Shown: one piece after another, positions 1-7,775 of the stretch
How the letters are laid out: every line of letters starts with the position of its first letter
Numbering within the stretch: the stretch's first letter is position 1
From: Martelella lutilitoris
GTDB taxonomy: Bacteria; Pseudomonadota; Alphaproteobacteria; Rhizobiales; Rhizobiaceae
Reading direction: 5' to 3'
NCBI RefSeq assembly: GCF_016598595.1
Contig: NZ_CP066786.1
Span: 2,131,501-2,195,500 of the forward strand
Length of the DNA: 64,000 bases
The notes under the pieces: model-generated
Database searches by the model: none
Told to the model about the DNA's origin: nothing
What the model saw: the letters and a program-made list of their open reading frames with translations, nothing else
Made by a program: the position numbers and the translations under genes

Positions 1-298
1 GACCAATCACCTCGATATCGCGCATGCGCTGGAAATTCTTGATCTCCTGCGGATGCTGAACCGCCGGGAAAAACGCAGTTTCGTCATCGTTCTGCACGAC
101 CTCAACCACGCACTGCGCTATGCCGACCATGTCGTCCTGTTCAAAGACGGCAGGATCGCTGCCCAGGGGCGGACAGGCGAGGTACTGACCGAATCACTGA
201 TCAGCCGCGTTTTCAGCATCGACTGCCGCATTCTGTCGCTGCCGGGCGAGGAAATGCCCGTGATCGTACCCTTCACCCGTCGCGGAACGGCGAAATAG
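1..298 (+). CDS. Siderophore/heme-type ABC transporter ATP-binding protein, 3' end only
   Basis: The reading frame is open from the first codon of the window (frame starting at base 2). It begins inside the Walker B/D-loop segment, TNHLDIAHALEIL, the continuation of the usual DEPTNHLD. The H-loop follows (VIVLHDLNHALRYADHV), then GRIAAQG and a C-terminal tail, which is the standard end of FecE/FepC/FhuC-type ATPases. The protein would energise inner-membrane import of a ferric siderophore. The convergent gene at 331-1296 encodes a matching binding protein, only 32 bp away, so the two probably belong to one uptake system. The ATG at 53 is internal and not the start. The Walker A and signature motifs lie outside the window. 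Confidence 0.9.
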   Translation, partial: TNHLDIAHALEILDLLRMLNRREKRSFVIVLHDLNHALRYADHVVLFKDGRIAAQGRTGEVLTESLISRVFSIDCRILSLPGEEMPVIVPFTRRGTAK

Positions 299-330
299 GG
301 CCGCGGTCAGTGGCTTCGGCGCTGCAAGTG

Positions 331-1296
331 TTAAGGCTTGCTGCCTTCGCCTGATATCGGCGGCAGCGACACGGCGTAGATATCGGCAAGGTCATCCAGC
401 ATGGCCTGCGCCGCAAACCAACCGCCCGCCGTCGCCCAGACGCCGTCATCCACCTCGCTTACCCGGCCGTCCCGGACTGCCGGCAGGCGTGCCCACAAGG
501 GGTCGGAGAGAAACGCGGCAGCCGCCTCCTCGCCCTTGCCGTCGCCTCTGTCATAGGTCAGCCAGAATATCCGATCGCCATCCATATCAGGGATGCTTTC
601 ACGCCCGACCGCGATGGAAAGTCCGTCACCCTGCTGCTGCACGGGGCGGGAGAAGCCGACATCGGCCAGCACATGACCCAGAAAGCTTCCCCGCAGATAG
701 AGATAGGTCTGGCCGGGCACGAAACGGACCACGGAAACGCGCTCCCCGGCGTGTTCTCCAAGCCCGCCGCGCAGAGCTTTCACGCGGTCCTCATAGGACG
801 CGAGCGCCGCCTCGCCTTCCGTCTGCCGATTGAGCGCGCGCGCCACAAAGGCGAGATTGTCCTTCCAGGCGCCAAGGCCTTCCACGAAGACCGTCGGCGC
901 AATGGCCGAGAGCTGACCGTAGATTTCCTCATCCCGCTTGCGGCTGCCGATGATGAGATCGGGCTCAAGCGCCGCGACCAGCTCAACATTCACGGCAAGC
1001 TCCGTACCAAGGTCTGCCGTGTCGGAAAGCCTGTCGCCAAGATGCGGGTACCAGGGATCGCCATACCAGGAGCGCGTCGCGCCGACCGGCCTGACGCCAA
1101 CGGCAAGGGCGGCCTCGGTGGTTTCATTGGTCAATGTGACCACCCGCCGGGGCTCCGACGGCACCTCGGTTATGCCCATCGCGTGTTCGATCGTGTTTTC
1201 GGCCCGTGCAAGTCCGCCTGCGGCAAGACAAAGGACGAAGAGCGCGGCAGCAAGAAGTCTGAAAGGCATCAGGAGAATCCGGGAGCTGGGGAACAC
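331..1296 (-). CDS. Periplasmic siderophore-binding protein (FecB/FepB type)
   Basis: 321 residues, normal for the family. A hydrophobic signal peptide (roughly residues 8-32, ending near ARA/EN) precedes a PeriBP fold. It opens with the strand VVTLTNETTEAALAVGVRPVG and contains LEPDLIIGSRKRDEE and the long linking helix typical of cluster A-III binding proteins. It would capture a ferric siderophore and hand it to an ABC permease. The start used is GTG at 1296, with AAGAGA five bases upstream; an in-frame ATG at 1269 would shorten the signal peptide and lacks a Shine-Dalgarno sequence. A TGA-N9-TCA box lies 13 bp upstream of the GTG, so iron regulation by RirA is likely. Confidence 0.85.
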   Translation of the reverse strand: MFPSSRILLMPFRLLAAALFVLCLAAGGLARAENTIEHAMGITEVPSEPRRVVTLTNETTEAALAVGVRPVGATRSWYGDPWYPHLGDRLSDTADLGTELAVNVELVAALEPDLIIGSRKRDEEIYGQLSAIAPTVFVEGLGAWKDNLAFVARALNRQTEGEAALASYEDRVKALRGGLGEHAGERVSVVRFVPGQTYLYLRGSFLGHVLADVGFSRPVQQQGDGLSIAVGRESIPDMDGDRIFWLTYDRGDGKGEEAAAAFLSDPLWARLPAVRDGRVSEVDDGVWATAGGWFAAQAMLDDLADIYAVSLPPISGEGSKP

Positions 1297-1308
1297 AGTC
1301 TCTTTTCT

Positions 1309-1323
1309 TGAGTATAATAATCA
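1309..1323. promoter_or_regulatory. Candidate RirA iron-responsive operator (IRO box)
   Basis: The sequence TGAGTATAATAATCA fits the TGA-N9-TCA consensus described for RirA (Fe-S Rrf2 regulator) targets in rhizobia. It sits 13 bp upstream of the GTG start of the siderophore-binding protein gene, in an A+T-rich segment where the promoter -10 region would be expected. A TTGACA hexamer lies just upstream on the same strand, but its spacing to a -10 is not canonical. Confidence 0.55.
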
Positions 1324-1601
1324 TATTTGTCAATGATCATCGACCGCGGCATTCCCTGCGGTCTTCGCCCCCGACCGCCTCAACGCCCGCATCGAGAGGC
1401 ACGGTTTGCGAAGCCGGCCGGATGCCGCGCCCGCCATTGCGTCTGGCCCCGTTCATGCACGGCGCTGATGGCAGGCTCCCCCGCTTTCGCCGCTTTCATT
1501 CGCCGTCTGGATTGAAAACGCGCGAAAATTAACCATATCGGGGAACAAGAATGACATCGCCGTCGTTAAGGCGGTATATCTTCCAAACGACCTCCAACAG
1601 G

Positions 1602-1629
1602 CACCCCGGCATTCCCCTGCGCCGGGGTG
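1602..1629. terminator. Hairpin downstream of the HxlR gene
   Basis: Perfect 9-bp stem (CACCCCGGC / GCCGGGGTG) with a 10-base loop, 11 bp beyond the stop codon of the HxlR gene. On the plus strand it is followed by TTTGCTTTT; on the minus strand, the direction of the HxlR transcript, there is no clean T tract. It may act as a weak terminator or 3' stabiliser. Confidence 0.4.
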
Positions 1630-1640
1630 TTTGCTTTTGA

Positions 1641-2039
1641 TCAGTCCCCGCTCGCTTCGGCGTCGAAACGCCTCCTTGCCGCGTGAACGCGGTCGCGGTT
1701 TTCCCTAGCCCAGACGACGACGCCCTGCCAGGCGGCAAGAAACGAGGTCCCCTCCTCCGTCAATGCATATTCCACCTGCGGCGGCTGCGTCGGATAAACC
1801 TTGCGGGTGATGTATCCGTCCCGCCGGAGATCGGTCAGGGACTTCGTCAGCATGCGCTGTGAAATATCGGGGGCAAAACGCTTCAGTTCGGAAAACCGCC
1901 GCGGGCCGTCGCTGAGCGCCAGAAGCAGAAGCGTGCTCCACTTGCCGGAAACACGGGCGAGCACGTCCCGCACGGGACAGGACTCTAATTCTCCCGCTCC
2001 CAGAAGAGCCTCCGTCCGCTCGCCGACACTCTTGTCCAT
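1641..2039 (-). CDS. HxlR-family transcriptional regulator (QorR/YtfH-like)
   Basis: 132 residues with a winged helix-turn-helix. The conserved N-terminal Cys of the family is present in ESCPVRDVLARVSGKW, followed by the recognition region FSELKRFAPDISQRMLTKSL, the wing DGYITRKVYPTQPPQVEY and LTEEGTSF. Members such as HypR, QorR and YodB sense quinones or disulfide stress through this Cys. The gene is divergent from an NmrA-type NAD(P)H:quinone oxidoreductase gene, the same arrangement as ytfH/ytfG in E. coli, so it most likely represses that gene. The ATG at 2039 has GGGAG upstream. A perfect palindrome lies between the two genes. Confidence 0.9.
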   Translation of the reverse strand: MDKSVGERTEALLGAGELESCPVRDVLARVSGKWSTLLLLALSDGPRRFSELKRFAPDISQRMLTKSLTDLRRDGYITRKVYPTQPPQVEYALTEEGTSFLAAWQGVVVWARENRDRVHAARRRFDAEASGD

Positions 2040-2133
2040 CGATCAAAACTCCCGTCTGCAGGCACAGGGATGTAACCCCGGCACAAAATGATGCCTTCTT
2101 TACAATCGCCGGACGATCCATACATGAAGTTCA

Positions 2134-2148
2134 GTCTCGTTTCGAGAC
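2134..2148. promoter_or_regulatory. Candidate operator for the HxlR regulator
   Basis: Perfect inverted repeat GTCTCG-TTT-CGAGAC in the divergent region between the HxlR gene (start 2039) and the oxidoreductase gene (ATG 2183). Its position 34 bp upstream of the oxidoreductase start suits a repressor site over the promoter. Confidence 0.55.
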
Positions 2149-2182
2149 CATATCTCTATCGGGCATGATGAAAGGACAGATC

Positions 2183-3064
2183 ATGACGGACAACACGATT
2201 CTGGTGACGGGCGCCTCGGGCAAGCTTGGACGCGAGACGCTGGATATTCTGCTGGCCTCGGGAAAGGCGGCCGACCAGATTATCGCCACAACGCGCACGG
2301 TCGAAAAGCTGGCAGACTATGCGAAAAAGGGCGTGGATGTGCGCCGGGCGGATTTCAATGACCCCGCCTCGCTGGCAGAGGCCTTTGCCGGCGCGACACG
2401 GATCGCGATCATCTCCACAGACGCGATCGATCCGGGCTCTGACCGAGTCGTCCAGCACGCCGCCGCCGTCGAGGCGGCCAAGAAGGCGGGGGCCGAACAC
2501 CTCGTCTACACATCGCTGCCGGATCCCGAACACTCGAAAATCAGTTTCGCGCCCGACCATCTGGGCTCCGAAAAAGCCGTCATCGCAAGCGGCCTCTCCT
2601 ACACCATCCTGCGCAACAGCTGGTATCAGGAAAACCTGCTGATGAGCCTGCCGCATGCCTTTTCGCAAGGGGTATGGGCGAGTGCTGCCGGCGACGGCAA
2701 GCAATCCTTCATCGGCCACGAGGATTGCGCCCGCGCCATCGCGGCGGCGCTTCTGTCCGACAGCGACGAGAACAGCATTCTGACGCTGAACGACGGTGAT
2801 AGCCGCACGGTTGAGGACATAGCCGTGCTTGCAAGCGAGATCACCGGCAAGCCGCTGAAGGTCGACCACATCAGCAGCGAGACCCTGCGCGAAGGCCTCG
2901 CCGCGGCAGGTCTGCCGCCCTTCGTCATCGACCTTTCCGTCAGCGCCGACGAAAACATCCGCGCCGGCGGCTTCAATATCGTCAATGACGACTTCGAACG
3001 GCTTACCGGCAGGAAGCCGCGTTCGTTGCGCGCCTTCTTCGAGGAAAACAAGGCCGCTTTCTAG
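2183..3064 (+). CDS. NmrA-type NAD(P)H:quinone oxidoreductase (QorB/YtfG-like)
   Basis: 293 residues. The N-terminus is a Rossmann fold with the glycine motif ILVTGASGKLGRETLDILL, as in atypical short-chain dehydrogenases of the NmrA/QorB group; ILRNSWYQENLL near residue 145 is also typical. These enzymes reduce quinones with NADPH in the cytoplasm. I chose the ATG at 2183 rather than the one at 2165, because AAGGA lies eight bases upstream of 2183 and the protein then begins directly at MTDNTILVTGASG. Pairing with a divergent HxlR regulator supports a role in electrophile or quinone stress. Confidence 0.88.
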   Translation: MTDNTILVTGASGKLGRETLDILLASGKAADQIIATTRTVEKLADYAKKGVDVRRADFNDPASLAEAFAGATRIAIISTDAIDPGSDRVVQHAAAVEAAKKAGAEHLVYTSLPDPEHSKISFAPDHLGSEKAVIASGLSYTILRNSWYQENLLMSLPHAFSQGVWASAAGDGKQSFIGHEDCARAIAAALLSDSDENSILTLNDGDSRTVEDIAVLASEITGKPLKVDHISSETLREGLAAAGLPPFVIDLSVSADENIRAGGFNIVNDDFERLTGRKPRSLRAFFEENKAAF

Positions 3065-3084
3065 GGCGTTTGGCAAACCCATCA

Positions 3085-3110
3085 GCATGCCCGGTTTCGG
3101 CCGGGCATGC
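3085..3110. terminator. Bidirectional hairpin between convergent genes
   Basis: Perfect 10-bp stem (GCATGCCCGG / CCGGGCATGC) with a 6-base loop in the 60-bp gap between the convergent oxidoreductase gene and pdxJ. There is no strong T tract on either side. Confidence 0.5.
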
Positions 3111-3124
3111 AGCCGTCGCGCGTT

Positions 3125-3877
3125 TCAGACGTGTTCCCCGCAGGCGCGGCGGAACCGGCGGACCGTTTCGGCCATGCCGTATTCCAGTGCGTCGGCGGTC
3201 AGCCCATGGCCGATCGACACTTCGGCGAGATGCGGAATATGGTTCGCCAGCAGCGGCAGGTTGCCGACCGTCAGGTCGTGTCCCGCATTGACGCCGAGGC
3301 CGAGTTCAAGAGCGATAGCAGCGGTTTCGCCGAGCTGCGCGGCAATCGCTTTCTGCTGTTCCGGCCGGTCATAGGCGCCGCCATAAGGCCCTGTATAGAG
3401 CTCGATCCGGTCTGCGCCGCTGTCGCGCGCGGCCTCAAGCTGCGCCCTGCCCGAATCGCCATCGGCAAACAGCGAAACGCGGATTCTCTTCTTCTTCAGC
3501 CGCGCGACGGTGCGCTTCAGAAGATCGCGACCGGCGATGAAGTCCCAGCCGTGATCGGAGGTCGACTGGGCAGGGTCGTCCGGCACCAGGGTCACCTGCT
3601 CCGGCTGGCTTTCCAGACAAAGACCGATGAAATGATCGCTCGGAAAGCCTTCGATATTGAACTCCGCCTGCGGAAACTCGTCATCGATCAGGGCGCGGAT
3701 AACCGGAAGATCTGAAAAACGGATATGGCGCTGATCGGGCCGGGGATGAACCGTCAGTCCATAGGCGCCGGCGTCAAGCGCGATCCTGCCGAGATGGCGC
3801 ACGCTCGGCCAGGGCAAATCCCGGCGGTTTCGCAGCTGGGCGATCGCATTGAGGTTGACGGACAGTCTCGCGGCCAT
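3125..3877 (-). CDS. pdxJ: Pyridoxine 5'-phosphate synthase
   Basis: 250 residues, full length. PdxJ condenses 1-deoxy-D-xylulose 5-phosphate with 3-amino-2-oxopropyl phosphate to give pyridoxine 5'-phosphate (DXP-dependent vitamin B6 pathway). Family landmarks are visible: [15 protein letters not shown] at the N-terminus, the active-site [21 protein letters not shown], and IELYTGPY near the C-terminal phosphate-binding end. The ATG at 3877 has a strong GGAGG six bases upstream. No other B6 gene is nearby; it appears to be a single transcription unit with its promoter in 3878-4165. Confidence 0.95.
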   Translation of the reverse strand: MAARLSVNLNAIAQLRNRRDLPWPSVRHLGRIALDAGAYGLTVHPRPDQRHIRFSDLPVIRALIDDEFPQAEFNIEGFPSDHFIGLCLESQPEQVTLVPDDPAQSTSDHGWDFIAGRDLLKRTVARLKKKRIRVSLFADGDSGRAQLEAARDSGADRIELYTGPYGGAYDRPEQQKAIAAQLGETAAIALELGLGVNAGHDLTVGNLPLLANHIPHLAEVSIGHGLTADALEYGMAETVRRFRRACGEHV

Positions 3878-4165
3878 TTTCTCCTCCGTTTGTCAGAGGC
3901 GCCATTCATATATCCAGCGACGGATTTGCCGAAATGTTTTTTTCGCGATCTTCACCGACCGGCCTGACCCCAGCGACGAAATGTGCTGGACGCAAGCACC
4001 ACATGCGAAATACATTAGGATTTATTTTCATATAGATATGGAGACTTTCTAACCTGATTTGTGATAATTGCCCCGGATCAGGACGGCCATAAATCCATCC
4101 CATGCCGCAGCCGCTCCGGGCGCACGCCCGAAAGACGAACCGGCGCGACCTCTTGCGGCAAGCAT

Positions 4166-5266
4166 TCACGAGACCCGCGAGCGTTCCGTTTCCGCCGACA
4201 GCGCCAGCGCGTCAACCAGCATCAGCATGGTCAGCGCCTGGCCATAGGGCGCAGGGATATCGGGAATACGGCGATAGAAGTCGAGCGTGTGGCCCATCGG
4301 CGTGCCGTCGGAGACATGAGCCACGATGCCGTCATCGCCGATGCAGCCGAGAACGGCGCGAAACGCCTTGTCGGCAACTGGGCGGAAAGTCCGCGGCAGG
4401 ATGCCGAGCGAAATGCCTCGGGAGATGCCATAGGCGATGCCGGCAGTCGCCGATGCCTCGATCGGCGCCGAGGGGTCGTCGAGAAGGGTGTAGAAAAAGC
4501 CCTCCTCATTCTGCAATTCGGCGAGCGCCGATACCTGAGACGACAGAACATTCGTCAGATAGCGATGCGTTGCCGGCGGCAGGGTCTCCACGATCGAAAA
4601 CAGTTCGGGAATGGCGATCGTGATCCAGGAATTGCCGCGCGCCCAAAGCGCGTTCGCGAAATTGTGGCGTCCCTTGAAGGTCCAGCCGTGATACCAGAGG
4701 CCGCTCTTCGCGTCGCCGAGATAGCGGGTGTGGATCATGAACTGATACACCGCCTCCTCCACCCAGTCGGGCCGGTCGAAGCGCTTGCCGGCGCGCGCCA
4801 GGAACAGGCATGTCATGAACAGCGTGTCATCCCACAATTCGCCGTCATTCATCCGCTCCTTGACCACGTGCTGGAAGCCGCCGTCCTCGGTGCGGGCAAG
4901 CCCCGTCATCAGCCATTCGGCCCAGTCCTTGACCAGCGCCTCCCATTCGGGCCGGTCGACATCGTCGATCAGGAAGGAGAGCGCCAGCATCGGCGCCGTG
5001 GAATTGACCTGGCGCGGCGGCAGGCCGCGCGAAATCTGCCACTCATACCAGTCGGCAAGCGCGCCGATCAGGTCCAGATCGCCGGTCTGGCAGGCATGGC
5101 GGTAAAGCCCGTAGACGCCGACTCCGATTTCCCAGTCCCACTCGTCAAACTGGATCGAGAATGTGCCTTCGGTGATCGGCGCTGTTTCGTTGATGCCTCT
5201 GATCCGCGAAAGGCCGGTGGCAACGTTTTGAAGATAGCCGAGAAGTTCCTGTCTGTCGTGGTGCAT
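4166..5266 (-). CDS. GH105/GH88-type unsaturated uronyl hydrolase (YteR/RhiN-like)
   Basis: 366 residues, (alpha/alpha)6-barrel family. Visible landmarks are WDWEIGVGVYGLYRH near the N-terminus, GELWDDTLFMTCLFLARAG with the catalytic Asp equivalent to that of YteR, GLWYHGWTF, and NALWARGNSWITIAIPELF. These enzymes remove the 4,5-unsaturated uronic acid that polysaccharide lyases leave on the non-reducing end of pectic or related oligosaccharides. No signal peptide is visible, so it should act in the cytoplasm. The start is the ATG at 5266, 13 bp after the preceding stop; a longer in-frame ORF extends upstream to 5506 but lies over the neighbouring gene. It is the last gene of the long minus-strand run that includes an oligosaccharide-type ABC importer. 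Exact substrate unknown. Confidence 0.85.
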   Translation of the reverse strand: MHHDRQELLGYLQNVATGLSRIRGINETAPITEGTFSIQFDEWDWEIGVGVYGLYRHACQTGDLDLIGALADWYEWQISRGLPPRQVNSTAPMLALSFLIDDVDRPEWEALVKDWAEWLMTGLARTEDGGFQHVVKERMNDGELWDDTLFMTCLFLARAGKRFDRPDWVEEAVYQFMIHTRYLGDAKSGLWYHGWTFKGRHNFANALWARGNSWITIAIPELFSIVETLPPATHRYLTNVLSSQVSALAELQNEEGFFYTLLDDPSAPIEASATAGIAYGISRGISLGILPRTFRPVADKAFRAVLGCIGDDGIVAHVSDGTPMGHTLDFYRRIPDIPAPYGQALTMLMLVDALALSAETERSRVS

Positions 5267-5279
5267 TGTTCTTGTCTTT

Positions 5280-7775
5280 TCAGTTCGGAGCCGGCACGGC
5301 GAAAGCTGTGAGCCAGGCGATTTCAGGCGTTTGCGACTCGGTCGGAAAAGGCGCGTGCCGCCCCTCGACGAAAAGGCCGTCGCGATAATCGAGACGAAGC
5401 GCGGGCGTGAGCGGCCCCTCGCAGAAGAGGTTCGGAGAATCATCCGAGAGGCGGAGGCTCGTTTCTTCGGCCATCGCGGCAAGCTCGGCCAGTTCCCGGC
5501 CGCCAAGGGCGCCGACCATGATCGCCCAGCCGCTGCGCTTTCCCCGGACGCGATGCTCGATGCCCGCCCCCGGTCCTTCGCCGACCGGCTCGATCGGTCC
5601 CGTCGCCTTCAACGCGACGAAGCTTTCCCCCGAGCGCAGCACCAGGAAATCTTCTCCCGCGATATGGTCGTCGAAGACGGAGAGCGGCGCATAGGCATGG
5701 GTGAAGGCAAGGCGCGGGTTTTCGCCGAGGTCGCTCAGGAACAGGCAGCAGTTCCGGTGCTGGCCGACGCGCGGCATGACGCCGTTGCCCGCCCAGTAGG
5801 ACGGCCTGTCCGTGCCCCAGGGGTCGTCCGCGCCCGGGTGATTGACCCAGACGCGGGCCATGGGATGACCTGCAGCCTGCACGTCGATGAGGTGCTGCTG
5901 GTGGCCTTTTGCACCGGGCGCCGCATCGATGCTCGCGGAAAGCTGCACGCCTGCGGTCTTGTAAAGCGCAAGCCGGGCCGCCCGTCCGTAGCCCTGCACG
6001 TAATGGGCGGAAATTGCCCGGCCTTCGGGCGGGTCGACGAACTGGCCAACATCTTCAGGTGGAACATAATCGCCGGCACAGAACATCGGCAGCGCCGCCA
6101 CACCGCGATTGAGCCAGCCGGTTCCGAAGGCGATGGTTGCAAAGGGCGCGAGTTCCGACAGCGGCCCGGCGCGCAGCTCCTTGTCATAGGCCCTGCCCAT
6201 CGACCCGGCGGAGACGCCGTTGATTGTGTGCAGCGCGATCATGGAAAACAGCCGGTCGAGAATCGTCTCGGCCCGCGCCCTGAGCCCCTCACCGGCAAAG
6301 CGCTGCAGCGCCAGAAGGCCGATGAAATCGATCGGGTAATAGGCCGCCGAGTTCCATTCGGCGAGACCGTGATCCTCGACCGCATCGAACCAGCGCGCGA
6401 GACGCTTTTCCGCGAGGGCAGCATGCGCGCGCCCGTTCATGCCGGAATTGGCAAAGACGTTCTCCGCGAACAATCCGCCGGCGATCAGTTCAGCGACATG
6501 GAAGCAGAGGACGTGGTTCTCGCTCCAGAACCACATCGTGTCATTGCCCGGCTCGTCCATCCAGTAACGATAGCCGAGAATGGCCGCCTCGATGCGCGTA
6601 CGAAGTGAAGGCGGCAGCGCTTCGCGATGATCGGCATAGATCCACAACAGCGGAACGATGACGAAGTCCGAGCAGTCCCGCCGCGTGTCGATCGCATCGA
6701 GCGTGTCCTCGAGCGCCGCGCGGTCGCCCTCGTCGAGATCGCGGCCGAGCGCAAGGCGGGCCAGAACGCGCCCGATCCTGAGTTCGCCGTGCTCCGCGAG
6801 CCAGGAAAGCCCCGCCCGCTTGCGCGCGTCGAGATCGCCGGTCAGACGCTGCGGCCTCTCATCCCGCAGAAGCGCGAAGGCAATCGTGCGGTTGATGCGG
6901 CTTTCGCCGAGCGAAAACGCGATATTCAGTTCGTGATAGCCATCGGGAAGACCCTCAGGCAGGGCGAATGCCACCTCCTTATCGCCAACCGCAAGCGTCG
7001 ATACCGCCTCGAACAGCGGCGGCAGATGGCGCATGTGGACGCTCTGATGCACTTTCGCCTCGATTGTGACGGCCGATGCCGCGGGCTGGTCGACGACAAG
7101 ACGCAGATCCTCGCCTTCGCCGAAGACGACGTGGGCCGGCCGGATGGCGCGGGCAAGCGCCATCAGCATTTCAAGCGTCTTGCCATCGGCGTTACCAGGC
7201 ACTTCCGCCGCAAGCGGCCCCTCGCCGAGCCAGGTCAGCTCGACGAAATAATTGGTGTCGCGCTCGGCGATTTCCTCGACCAGCATGACCAGATCGGAAC
7301 CGCCTTGTGCCAGCGGCAGGACGATTTCCGTCTCCTGCGCCGCGTTGCGGGTATAGGGCTCGAAGGCTGCGATCTTCTTGCCATCAACGAAGATGTGGAC
7401 GCCGCCGCAGGTGGTAAGGCGGAAGGGGTAACTGCCGCCTGCCGGCGGGATGAGCCGGGTGCGGACCCAGCGGGAAAGCCGCGTCGGGCGGTGCCAGAAA
7501 CCGGAGAATTCCAGCCTGCGATTGAAGCCCGGAAGATTGGTCGAGACGATCTCGAAATCATCATCGAGCGCAACCGTGCGGCCGGCGATTTCGGCGCGAA
7601 CCGCGGTCCGGCAGGGCAATTCGCCGACATCGACAAAGCCGTTGATGAACTTGTAGTCGACATTGTCCACACCGCGCGTCACCGCTCCGGGATAATAGCT
7701 GGCTTCCAGCCGCCCCAGGGCGAACGCGGTCACGGTCTCGCCCGTGTGCGTAACAAAGCATGCGCGTTCAGACAT
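5280..7775 (-). CDS. Large protein of unknown function in a glycan locus
   Basis: 831 residues, no signal peptide. I do not recognise a named family. The N-terminal third reads as beta-rich (segments such as GGSYPFRLTTCGGVHIFVDGKKIAAFEPY resemble carbohydrate-binding jelly rolls). The middle third (about residues 350-590) is helical with WFWSENHVLCFH and AEWNSAAYYPIDFIGLLAL, compatible with an alpha/alpha toroid. The last third is beta-rich again, with GAKGHQQHLIDVQAAGHP. Toroid plus beta-sandwich is the layout of several polysaccharide lyases and hydrolases, so an enzyme making or using the substrate of the downstream uronyl hydrolase is plausible but unproven. GGGAG lies seven bases before the ATG at 7775; the ATG at 7781 is too close to it. 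The start overlaps the previous gene by 8 bp. Confidence 0.8.
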   Translation of the reverse strand: MSERACFVTHTGETVTAFALGRLEASYYPGAVTRGVDNVDYKFINGFVDVGELPCRTAVRAEIAGRTVALDDDFEIVSTNLPGFNRRLEFSGFWHRPTRLSRWVRTRLIPPAGGSYPFRLTTCGGVHIFVDGKKIAAFEPYTRNAAQETEIVLPLAQGGSDLVMLVEEIAERDTNYFVELTWLGEGPLAAEVPGNADGKTLEMLMALARAIRPAHVVFGEGEDLRLVVDQPAASAVTIEAKVHQSVHMRHLPPLFEAVSTLAVGDKEVAFALPEGLPDGYHELNIAFSLGESRINRTIAFALLRDERPQRLTGDLDARKRAGLSWLAEHGELRIGRVLARLALGRDLDEGDRAALEDTLDAIDTRRDCSDFVIVPLLWIYADHREALPPSLRTRIEAAILGYRYWMDEPGNDTMWFWSENHVLCFHVAELIAGGLFAENVFANSGMNGRAHAALAEKRLARWFDAVEDHGLAEWNSAAYYPIDFIGLLALQRFAGEGLRARAETILDRLFSMIALHTINGVSAGSMGRAYDKELRAGPLSELAPFATIAFGTGWLNRGVAALPMFCAGDYVPPEDVGQFVDPPEGRAISAHYVQGYGRAARLALYKTAGVQLSASIDAAPGAKGHQQHLIDVQAAGHPMARVWVNHPGADDPWGTDRPSYWAGNGVMPRVGQHRNCCLFLSDLGENPRLAFTHAYAPLSVFDDHIAGEDFLVLRSGESFVALKATGPIEPVGEGPGAGIEHRVRGKRSGWAIMVGALGGRELAELAAMAEETSLRLSDDSPNLFCEGPLTPALRLDYRDGLFVEGRHAPFPTESQTPEIAWLTAFAVPAPN

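Larger units (their letters stand above)
1297..1640. other. Intergenic region without a gene
   Basis: The 344 bp between the siderophore-binding gene and the HxlR gene hold the IRO box at 1309-1323 and the hairpin at 1602-1629. Two short overlapping reading frames (1308-1532 and 1327-1515) have arginine/proline-rich products without recognisable motifs or ribosome-binding sites, and I do not regard them as genes. Confidence 0.6.
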
